In this document: in pieces, positions 6,470-11,291 of the stretch
Position numbering within the stretch: position 1 is the stretch's first letter
Layout: every line of letters starts with the position of its first letter
Assembly (NCBI GenBank): GCA_945983195.1
Contig: CAMFSS010000039.1
Span: 1-11,291, forward strand
Length of the DNA: 11,291 bases
Source of the DNA: an uncultured Prevotellaceae bacterium
GTDB taxonomy: Bacteria > Bacteroidota > Bacteroidia > Bacteroidales > Muribaculaceae
Direction of reading: 5' to 3'
Notes under the pieces: model-generated
Seen by the model: the letters and a program-made list of their open reading frames with translations, nothing else
Database searches by the model: none
What the model was told of the DNA's origin: nothing
Program-made: the position numbers and the translations under genes

Positions 6470-6964
6470 CTACTTCGACAGCTCCACCACTTCGCAGCCG
6501 GCAATTGTGCCGCTGTCGAGCGTGATGAGCACTATGGTAGGCACCGTCTGCCACCCTTGCCGTCCTGCGGCACCGGGATTGATGTGGAGCAGATGCATAT
6601 ACTTGTCGTTCACCACTTTGAGTATGTGCGAGTGTCCGCTCACAAAGAGCTGTGGCTGCTCGGCAAGTAGTGTTGCCTTCACACCGGGTGCATAGCGTCC
6701 GGGATAGCCGCCTATGTGCGTCATCAGCACTTTTACGCCCTCGGTGGTGAAGCACTCCACCTCTTTGAGCCTCCGGCGCAGTGCAGCACCGTCGATGTTG
6801 CCATACACGGCACGCACCACGGGGGCGATGCCCTCCAGACGGTCGAGCACCTCCTCGCTGCCTATGTCGCCTGCGTGCCATATTTCGTCGCAACCGCTGA
6901 AATAGGTCACATAGCGGTCGTCCCACCAGGCGTGGGTGTCGGATAGTATTCCTATTCGCTTCAT
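6470..6964 (-). CDS. Metallophosphoesterase, MJ0936/YfcE type
   Basis: A 164-residue soluble phosphodiesterase of the calcineurin-like fold with two metal ions in the active site. The expected ligands are all present: D9 and H11 in ILSDTH, D33 in HAGDIG, N56 in YGNID, H83 in LMTHIGG, and H111 and H113 in VSGHSH. This compact form with few insertions matches the YfcE/MJ0936 group, which hydrolyses phosphodiester bonds; the physiological substrate is not established. The ATG at 6964 (MKRIGILSDTH) is preferred to 6991 because it starts directly on the first beta strand and avoids overlapping the end of ribE. It lies 16 nt after ribE, so the two are very likely cotranscribed. Confidence 0.9.
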   Translation of the reverse strand: MKRIGILSDTHAWWDDRYVTYFSGCDEIWHAGDIGSEEVLDRLEGIAPVVRAVYGNIDGAALRRRLKEVECFTTEGVKVLMTHIGGYPGRYAPGVKATLLAEQPQLFVSGHSHILKVVNDKYMHLLHINPGAAGRQGWQTVPTIVLITLDSGTIAGCEVVELSK

Positions 6965-6980
6965 TTCAGCTTGCAGCCGT

Positions 6981-7589
6981 TTATTGGGCAAACTCCATCA
7001 TTCGGCTGAGATATTTGCCAATGATGTCGAATTCCAGGTTCACCACCGTTCCTTCGGTGATTTGGTGGAAGTTGGTGTTGTCGTGTGTGTATGGAATGAT
7101 GCACACTTCGAAGCCGTCGCGCTGCGAGTTGCACACTGTGAGGCTCACTCCGTTCACGGTCACACTTCCCTTCTCCACGGTTACATATCCCTTGCGGGCA
7201 AGCTCCGGGTTGCTTTCATACCCGAATCGGTAGCGCCATGAGCCGTCTTCGGCTGTCACGCCGAGGCAGCGTGCGGTCTGGTCGACGTGCCCTTGCACAA
7301 TGTGACCGTCGAGGCGGCCGTTCATCATCATGCTGCGCTCGAGGTTCACCTTGTCGCCCACTTTGAGCAGTCCCAGATTTGAGCGGTCGAGCGTTTCCTG
7401 AATGGCGGTGACGGTGTAGGTGCCGTCGCCGGGAAGTTCCACCACTGTGAGGCACACTCCATTGTGGGCTACACTCTGGTCGATTTTCAACTCGTCGGCA
7501 AATGTGCATCGCAGTGTGATGTGCAGGTTGCCGTCGTCCTTGCGCAAAGCCACCACTGTGGCAGCTTCTTCAACAATTCCTGAAAACAT
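6981..7589 (-). CDS. ribE: Riboflavin synthase, alpha subunit
   Basis: A 202-residue enzyme that dismutates two 6,7-dimethyl-8-ribityllumazine molecules to riboflavin and the pyrimidinedione precursor, the last step of riboflavin biosynthesis, working as a cytoplasmic trimer. It has the diagnostic N-terminus MFSGIVEE and two lumazine-binding repeats (about 1-97 and 98-195), each with an NGVxLTV motif (43-49 and 146-152). The inter-repeat LDGHIVQGHVD (93-103) and the C-terminal DIIGKYLSR (188-196) are also conserved. The length is normal. No other rib gene is in the window, so the pathway is dispersed here. The upstream spacer is only 59 nt and holds no FMN riboswitch. The phosphoesterase follows after 16 nt. 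Confidence 0.95.
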   Translation of the reverse strand: MFSGIVEEAATVVALRKDDGNLHITLRCTFADELKIDQSVAHNGVCLTVVELPGDGTYTVTAIQETLDRSNLGLLKVGDKVNLERSMMMNGRLDGHIVQGHVDQTARCLGVTAEDGSWRYRFGYESNPELARKGYVTVEKGSVTVNGVSLTVCNSQRDGFEVCIIPYTHDNTNFHQITEGTVVNLEFDIIGKYLSRMMEFAQ

Positions 7590-7648
7590 ACGTATTCTTT
7601 ATAGTTTCAAAAAGTTCTTTTTCCGTTTCCGTCACTTTGGAGTAATGT

Positions 7649-8419
7649 CTATCGCTCCTTTCGCGTGTTGCTGAAAAGCCATTTCATGAAGTTGGGCTGT
7701 GTGAATGCCGGATTCCAACTGCCGTGATTGCAGCCGGGGAACTCCATGTAGTCCACGCTTGCGCCAATCTCCTTCAGCCGCTTGTAGGCGCGGCGCGATG
7801 CCTCCACCGGCACCACATTGTCGGCATCGCCGTGATAGATGCTGAAGCGCACCGTGCGGCAGTTGTTGAGGCGCTTGGGGTTGACGGTGCCGCAGATTGG
7901 CACAGCAGCCGCAAACATCTGCGGATAGCGTTCTGCGAGGTCGTAGACCGCCATTGCGCCCATCGACAGCCCTACGAGGTAGATGCGGTTAGTGTCGATG
8001 TTCCCCTCGCCGATATACTTGTTCACCAGTCCGCGCACGAGCTTTATGTATTTCGTCGGCTCGTCGAGAATGGGCATGGCATCCGGCTCAAACGATGCAG
8101 GACGCTCGGTGTATGCCCAGTAGCCGTCTTCGGGGCATTGCGGGAATATCACATAGGCGGGAAATTTCTTTCGGTTGATGGGGTTGAGCCACATCTGCGA
8201 ACCATGCACCAGTTGCTTCTCATTGTCGGTTCCGCGCTCTCCGGCTCCGTGCATGAATACCACCAGTGGATAAGTGTCGGCATCGGGCCGTTCGGGAGTC
8301 AGCTCGCGATAGCGCAGCGTGTCGCTACCGTTCACGAATATGCAGCGTTTGAATTCCTCCTGCGCTGTTGCAGCTATGGCCACTATGGCTGCTGCAATCA
8401 ATAAAATCACTTTTCTCAT
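7649..8419 (-). CDS. Exported alpha/beta-hydrolase (esterase / prolyl-oligopeptidase-like)
   Basis: A 256-residue protein with a clear Sec signal peptide (MRKVILLIAAAIVAIAATAQ, cleavage near residue 18-20), so it acts outside the cytoplasm. The catalytic triad can be read: nucleophile S152 in GLSMGA, an acid in HGDADNVVP (D200 likely) and H232 in GCNHGSW. HGAGERG (57-63) supplies the oxyanion hole. The layout resembles the feruloyl-esterase / phospholipase-carboxylesterase-like exported hydrolases common in gut Bacteroidetes, but no carbohydrate-binding module or polysaccharide-utilisation genes accompany it. The substrate remains open (carbohydrate acyl ester or other ester). It sits 83 nt after the rluA stop; a weak -7-like TACCTTAG (8461-8454) may give it separate transcription. 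ribE follows after 59 nt. Confidence 0.85.
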   Translation of the reverse strand: MRKVILLIAAAIVAIAATAQEEFKRCIFVNGSDTLRYRELTPERPDADTYPLVVFMHGAGERGTDNEKQLVHGSQMWLNPINRKKFPAYVIFPQCPEDGYWAYTERPASFEPDAMPILDEPTKYIKLVRGLVNKYIGEGNIDTNRIYLVGLSMGAMAVYDLAERYPQMFAAAVPICGTVNPKRLNNCRTVRFSIYHGDADNVVPVEASRRAYKRLKEIGASVDYMEFPGCNHGSWNPAFTQPNFMKWLFSNTRKER

Positions 8420-8502
8420 ATCATTCGTCGGTTTAGGGTTGTCATTCGTGGCACTAAGGTAGGGATTTTTGTGGAGATATGGGCGAAAATGCAGTTAAAA
8501 AA

Positions 8503-10179
8503 TCAGAAAGGTGCCGGAGCGGTGAATCTAATGCGCTCACCGGTAGTGGGATGCGTGATTTCGAGCCACTCGGCGTGAAGATACATTCTGTCTGCCTGCA
8601 CATTGCAGCCGCAGTAGGCTGTGGCGGCAGAGTTGTTGTAGAGCTTGTCGCCGAGAATAGGGGCATTAAGCCCCTGCGGATGTGCGCAGTGCACGCGCAA
8701 TTGGTGTGTGCGTCCTGTCAGTGGGTGCAGCTCCACTCGTGTGACTCCCGTTCCGCGCTCCTCATTCGGCTCTTGGCTGCCGGGCACTTTCCATGTGGTA
8801 ATTGCCGGCTTGCCGTGCACGAAGTCAACCATCTGCTGCGGACGGTGGTCAACGTCGGGGCGCAGCGGCAGGCTCACGGTGCCTTCTCTCCCACAGGGCG
8901 TGCCTTGCAGCAGGGCGATGTAGCACTTTTGCGTGCTGCGCTGCGCAAATTGCCGCTGCAAGGCGCGATGCGTGGCGCAATCCTTGGCAAACACCACTAC
9001 GCCCGATGTGTCCATGTCGAGGCGGTGCACCACGTGCACCTCGCAGCCGATTGCGGCAGCCACTTGCTGTTGCAGCGACGTGGCGTCGAGCTTTCCGGGC
9101 ACGGTGAGCACTCCGGCAGGCTTGTCGACGGCAATCATGAAGTCGTCTTCGTAGAGCACACGCAGCCGGCTGTGCGGCTCATGTGCCGGCTCGGCTTCCA
9201 CTCGCAGCCCTTGCAGCATGAATGTGAGTATGGGGAGGCATTTGCTGCGGCAGGCGGGATAGAAATGCCCATGGTGGCGCACCTCGCCTTGCGGTGACTC
9301 TCCATACCAGAATTCTGCCATTGTCACCGGCTCCAGACCGTTGGCGAAGGCATATTGAAGCAGTTTGGGCGCAGCACATTCTCCTGCACCTCCGGGTGGA
9401 AGCTGCTGCGGTGTGTCGGCAAAAATCTCAGTGAGTGTGCGGCGTTCACCGCGTGCGTTGAGCATCACGAATTGGTCGAAAATGCGACGCTGTAGCTGTG
9501 CCGACCGCCGGTGCCGCTCCTCTCGCAGCTCGTCGACGTAGTCATCAATCATTCGCACTGTGGCTTCGGCATCGGCTATGGCGCGTTGTGTGCGTTCCTT
9601 TATGCGTTTCAGCTCGGCTTTCATCCATTGGCTTTCCTGCCTGAGCGATTCTTCATCGGCATTGCCGGCGGCGCGTGCTTCATCGCGGCGAGCCTTGGCG
9701 GCTTGCATCAGTGCACGGTGGGCTTCCGTTTCGGCGGCAGCATCGCGGCGTATTTGTTCAAGTTCGCGATGCAGGGCGCGGTAGTCGTCGGCTTGTTCAA
9801 TGGCTGCAATCTGGTGGTTGATTCGGGTGATTTCCTCCTCACCGCGGCGGAAGAAGTCGCCCGGGCGCAGCATATCGAATACCGGAGGCACGAATCCCTC
9901 CTGGCGGTTGCTTCCTGCCAGATTTCCCGAGAATGCTGCGATGTATCCCAGCCCTGACGATTCGGCAGTGGCTTTGTGGCGCACCACAAGCACGCCCAGC
10001 ATCTTGCCGCGGCTCAATTCCTCGTGCCACTCGCTGCGGCTGTCGAGATAAGCCGTCACTTGCTGCGCCGCCGTCACCGCCAAGGGGTGGGGCACATAGT
10101 GAAACGGGTTGGTAAATGCCCCAGGCAGTTCCACCCCGGCAACCTCCTCCTCACAAAACCAGTGCAAAATCCCATTCAT
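8503..10179 (-). CDS. RluA-family pseudouridine synthase with long N-terminal coiled-coil extension
   Basis: The C-terminal 220 residues (about 338-558) are a RluA-type catalytic domain that isomerises uridine to pseudouridine in rRNA or tRNA. The catalytic aspartate is D388 in HRLDMDTSG, preceded by AVDKPAGVLTVPG (350-362) and followed by HPLTGRTHQLRVHCAHP (485-501). The enzyme is 558 residues, far longer than the roughly 220-330 of typical RluA/C/D. The first 110 residues form an unfamiliar domain. Residues about 112-235 are rich in Glu, Arg and Ala and predicted to be coiled coil. Residues 236-335 link to the catalytic part. This long form is known in Bacteroidetes and is not a recent fusion. 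ATG 10179 is preferred; an in-frame TTG lies at 10185. The RNA target is unknown. Confidence 0.9.
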   Translation of the reverse strand: MNGILHWFCEEEVAGVELPGAFTNPFHYVPHPLAVTAAQQVTAYLDSRSEWHEELSRGKMLGVLVVRHKATAESSGLGYIAAFSGNLAGSNRQEGFVPPVFDMLRPGDFFRRGEEEITRINHQIAAIEQADDYRALHRELEQIRRDAAAETEAHRALMQAAKARRDEARAAGNADEESLRQESQWMKAELKRIKERTQRAIADAEATVRMIDDYVDELREERHRRSAQLQRRIFDQFVMLNARGERRTLTEIFADTPQQLPPGGAGECAAPKLLQYAFANGLEPVTMAEFWYGESPQGEVRHHGHFYPACRSKCLPILTFMLQGLRVEAEPAHEPHSRLRVLYEDDFMIAVDKPAGVLTVPGKLDATSLQQQVAAAIGCEVHVVHRLDMDTSGVVVFAKDCATHRALQRQFAQRSTQKCYIALLQGTPCGREGTVSLPLRPDVDHRPQQMVDFVHGKPAITTWKVPGSQEPNEERGTGVTRVELHPLTGRTHQLRVHCAHPQGLNAPILGDKLYNNSAATAYCGCNVQADRMYLHAEWLEITHPTTGERIRFTAPAPF

Positions 10180-10287
10180 ATCCAATCAGAAAATTAGAAA
10201 TGTACAAATTAAAAACTACTCACGCAGAATAATCAACGAGCGGACAATAAAGAACATCATATTATGTCCGAACATTGAGGCAAAATA

Positions 10288-10314
10288 TTACCGCGGTAAT
10301 TTTTACCGCGGTGA
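10288..10314. promoter_or_regulatory. Twin palindromes TTACCGCGGTRA, probable operator or hairpin
   Basis: TTACCGCGGTAA (10288-10299) is a perfect 12-bp palindrome. TTACCGCGGTGA (10303-10314) repeats it with one change, with centres 15 bp apart. The two halves can also fold on each other into a 10-bp stem (ACCGCGGTAA/TTACCGCGGT) with a TTT loop. They stand immediately downstream of a minus-strand TAACTTTG box, where the transcription start of the RluA-family gene is expected. That position suits a repressor operator; an RNA hairpin is the alternative. The regulator is unknown. Confidence 0.5.
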
Positions 10315-10322
10315 CAAAGTTA
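10315..10322 (-). promoter_or_regulatory. -7 box, probable promoter of the RluA-family gene
   Basis: TAACTTTG read on the minus strand (10322-10315) fits the TAnnTTTG consensus. No good -33 box is found 19-21 nt upstream, which may mean the promoter depends on an activator or is weak. It would give a leader of about 130 nt containing the twin palindromes. Confidence 0.4.
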
Positions 10323-10408
10323 GCGAATTTCCTCCGTGTTTCCTAATTTTCCCCACAAAATTACCAAAATCCAGGTGTAATTGAAAATTATAGAGTAATT
10401 GCACTGAT

Positions 10409-10684
10409 TCAAAATAAGTCGGAATGAGTTCCTGTGTCAATCAGTAGTAGGATTAATTCAGAATCGTCTTGCGTCCAAACCAATAACCAGTCAGGCTCTA
10501 AATGACATTCCCAAGCTCCTGCGTAATCACCGATAAGTTTATGGGGCTTATATTTTTGTGGTAAATTACCCTCAGAAGCCAATATGTTTACTGCGACCTT
10601 GAATTTTTCAATGTCAAGACCGCGTTTGATACATTTTTTAAGCGATTTTTCAAAACGCTTAGTAGTGCTGATTTTGTATTTCAT
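10409..10684 (-). CDS. YafQ-family mRNA interferase toxin of a type II toxin-antitoxin system
   Basis: A 91-residue RelE-superfamily toxin, very close to the E. coli YafQ length of 92. The YafQ catalytic residues are all at corresponding positions: H48 (in KPHKL), H61 and D65 (in ECHLEPDW), H87 and F91 in the terminal GTHSDLF. YafQ toxins cleave mRNA in the ribosomal A-site, so this one is probably active in the cytoplasm. The ATG overlaps the stop of the upstream antitoxin by four nucleotides (ATGA), typical of translational coupling. The pair is AT-rich compared with the neighbouring housekeeping block, which fits acquisition by transfer. Nothing looks truncated. Confidence 0.93.
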   Translation of the reverse strand: MKYKISTTKRFEKSLKKCIKRGLDIEKFKVAVNILASEGNLPQKYKPHKLIGDYAGAWECHLEPDWLLVWTQDDSELILLLIDTGTHSDLF

Positions 10685-10887
10685 ATTCCAAGGGATTGAA
10701 ACATGTGTTCAACACTGTCATAGTGATTTACTCTGCCTTGTTTTGCATCATCGAAAGCTTTGTCGAGTCCACATTTCTTCTTTTTTGATTGCGGCTTTAC
10801 AATCGAAACACCTGGAATTGACTCAAGCACTTTACGAAGGCTTGGCAAGATAGACGTATCTTCAATGTTAATAGTAATCTGCGCCAT
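10681..10887 (-). CDS. Antitoxin partner of the YafQ-family toxin
   Basis: A 68-residue protein directly upstream of the toxin and overlapping it by four nucleotides. It begins MAQITINIEDTSILPSLRKV: a short beta strand followed by a helix, as in small dimerising antitoxins. The middle is lysine-rich (SKKKK, 34-38). The C-terminus (GLDKAFDDAKQGRVNHYDSV, 40-59, then EHMFQSLGI) is an amphipathic tail of the type that wraps the cognate toxin. It is not a clear DinJ/RelB match, so the subfamily is left open; identity rests mainly on position and size. The ATG at 10887 is preferred to 10920, since the extra 11 residues would include the -7 box region. It probably represses its own promoter. Confidence 0.85.
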   Translation of the reverse strand: MAQITINIEDTSILPSLRKVLESIPGVSIVKPQSKKKKCGLDKAFDDAKQGRVNHYDSVEHMFQSLGI

Positions 10888-10907
10888 AATCTTAAAGTTT
10901 TGATACA

Positions 10908-10938
10908 CAAAGTTACGCAAAATTTGTGCAAATTAAAA
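10908..10938 (-). promoter_or_regulatory. Promoter of the toxin-antitoxin operon with embedded operator
   Basis: On the minus strand, TAACTTTG (10915-10908) matches the -7 consensus and a TTTT (10938-10935) stands 19 nt upstream in place of the usual TTTG. Between them lies the inverted repeat AATTTG-tg-CAAATT (10921-10934, 6-bp arms). A dyad in the promoter spacer is where an autorepressing antitoxin or toxin-antitoxin complex would be expected to bind. The leader is about 15-20 nt. Confidence 0.5.
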
Positions 10939-10980
10939 GTAGCGTGTCAAATTTGTTGACTCAAGCACATGATTTTTTGG

Positions 10981-11103
10981 AGGGATTGGATTGCAGCCTC
11001 ACTGGTAGGTGAAGCTGCTCTGATATTGAGGGATTGGATTGCTGCCTAATTGGTGGTGAAGCTGCCTTGATGGAGTGGGATTGGGTTGCTGCCTAATTGG
11101 TGA
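10981..11103. repeat. Three tandem degenerate repeats of about 48 bp
   Basis: Copies begin at about 10981, 11029 and 11077. Each starts with (A)GGGATTGGATTG and continues with GC(A/T)GCCT and a GGTGAAGCTGC core. The third copy is cut after GCCTAATTGGTG, where the sequence switches to the hairpin-forming segment. Copies 1 and 2 are 48 bp apart and copies 2 and 3 are 47-48 bp apart. Copy-to-copy divergence is modest, so the array is fairly young or conserved. Confidence 0.75.
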
Positions 11104-11115
11104 GCGGAGCGAGCA

Positions 11116-11132
11116 GTGCCTCGGAGAGGCAC
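11116..11132. repeat. Small hairpin GTGCCTC-gga-GAGGCAC
   Basis: A perfect 7-bp inverted repeat around a GGA triloop (arms 11116-11122 and 11126-11132). It has no T-run behind it, so it is not a terminator. Its loop is the same as that of the larger hairpin 13 nt downstream. Confidence 0.6.
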
Positions 11133-11144
11133 GATTATTGTTAG

Positions 11145-11183
11145 CCCCACACAGTCAGTGCCGGAGGTACTGGCTGTGTGGGG
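11145..11183. repeat. Long 18-bp hairpin with GGA triloop
   Basis: CCCCACACAGTCAGTGCC (11145-11162) pairs along its whole length with GGTACTGGCTGTGTGGGG (11166-11183); only two pairs are G-T wobbles. The loop is GGA. No T-run follows, and the sequence after it is GTAGACTGATTT-like, so an intrinsic terminator is unlikely. It is better viewed as a palindromic repetitive element of REP type or a structured RNA segment. Confidence 0.75.
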
Positions 11184-11189
11184 TAGACT

Positions 11190-11238
11190 GATTTATTGCA
11201 TTACAATCCTCAAAAATCCGCGATTTATTGTATTGCAA
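11190..11238. repeat. Pair of 17-bp imperfect direct repeats
   Basis: GATTTATTGCATTACAA (11190-11206) recurs as GATTTATTGTATTGCAA (11222-11238), with two mismatches and a 32-bp period. The function is unknown; such pairs can be protein-binding sites or scars of slippage. Confidence 0.6.
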
Positions 11239-11243
11239 CATTA

Positions 11244-11266
11244 CTGTCCACTAAAAAAATGGACGG
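11244..11266. repeat. Edge inverted repeat CTGTCCA / TGGACGG
   Basis: CTGTCCA (11244-11250) pairs with TGGACGG (11260-11266) around an A-rich nine-base loop, seven pairs including one wobble. It could belong to the end or upstream region of an insertion sequence beyond the window, but no transposase coding is visible to support that. Confidence 0.4.
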
Positions 11267-11291
11267 GGTTAAAAATTAAATAAATTTGGTT

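Larger units (their letters stand above)
10180..10408. other. Intergenic spacer between the RluA-family gene and the toxin-antitoxin pair
   Basis: This 229-nt AT-rich stretch has no credible protein gene on either strand. Its notable content is the pair of palindromes at 10288-10314 and the -7-like box at 10322-10315 (minus). An imperfect inverted repeat GTGTAATT/AATTGCAC (10375-10382 and 10397-10404), just after the toxin stop codon, has no clear T-run and is not called a terminator. Confidence 0.6.
10939..11291. other. Non-coding, repeat-rich right edge
   Basis: About 350 nt without a supportable gene on either strand; frames through the tandem repeats are interrupted by stops. The stretch contains 48-bp tandem repeats, two GGA-loop hairpins, a 17-bp imperfect direct repeat and an edge hairpin, listed separately. 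No transposase fragment is recognised inside the window. Confidence 0.6.

Noticed and set aside
7590..7648. FMN riboswitch upstream of riboflavin synthase
   Set aside because: The spacer is only 59 nt and lacks the conserved FMN-aptamer segments.
8454..8461. Promoter for the exported hydrolase (TACCTTAG)
   Set aside because: One mismatch to the -7 consensus and no -33 box at suitable distance; mentioned with the gene but not called.
10290..10300. 16S rRNA fragment, because CCGCGGTAA resembles the 515 region
   Set aside because: The match is limited to the palindrome; flanking sequence bears no relation to 16S rRNA.
10981..11103. CRISPR array
   Set aside because: Only three degenerate copies of about 48 bp stand directly head to tail without unique spacers, and no cas gene is present.

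Overview
The window looks like chromosomal DNA of an anaerobic gut-type Bacteroidales bacterium, quite possibly of the Muribaculaceae. This is inferred from the promoter style (TAnnTTTG -7 boxes, with a TTTG -33 box 19 nt upstream at the best sites), the protein families (Bacteroidetes-type Rpn nuclease, long-form RluA synthase, SPOR lipoprotein, class I desulfoferrodoxin, radical-SAM MtaB) and the lack of clear Shine-Dalgarno sites. No rRNA or tRNA gene is visible to anchor the taxonomy.

Layout. (1) 1-155, minus strand: the first 51 codons of an Rpn/PD-(D/E)XK nuclease gene, with a good promoter behind it. (2) 156-859: no convincing protein gene, but a -7-like box (477-484), four inverted repeats and a terminator-like hairpin ending about 54 nt before the next start codon. 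This is a candidate structured leader or small RNA. (3) 860-2299, plus strand: an AT-rich gene for an exported Sel1-repeat protein with a Ser/Asn-rich linker and a C-terminal CxxC zinc ribbon, ended by a strong terminator at 2332-2368. A decayed copy of that terminator sits at 310-360. (4) 2446-10179, minus strand: nine closely spaced, visibly GC-richer housekeeping genes. In transcription order they are an RluA-family pseudouridine synthase, an exported alpha/beta-hydrolase, riboflavin synthase (ribE), an MJ0936/YfcE-type phosphoesterase, a SPOR-domain lipoprotein, a GNAT acetyltransferase (22 nt overlap), desulfoferrodoxin, MtaB and a GT2 glycosyltransferase. MtaB and GT2 have their own promoter. 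(5) 10180-10408: spacer with twin TTACCGCGGTRA palindromes beside a -7 box. (6) 10409-10887, minus strand: an AT-rich YafQ-type toxin-antitoxin pair (4 nt overlap) with its own promoter and a probable operator. (7) 10888-11291: non-coding, repeat-rich DNA with 48-bp tandem repeats, a 7-bp and an 18-bp GGA-loop hairpin, a 17-bp direct repeat and an edge hairpin.

Functionally the central block mixes RNA modification (RluA, MtaB), flavin synthesis, superoxide detoxification and envelope functions. It reads as a loose housekeeping neighbourhood rather than one pathway. The accessory material (Rpn, Sel1 cassette, toxin-antitoxin, repeats) lies at both edges. I see no recognisable multi-gene defence or biosynthetic system. 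The least explained elements are the structured region at about 485-806, the duplicated terminators around the Sel1 gene, the twin palindromes and the right-edge repeat cluster.
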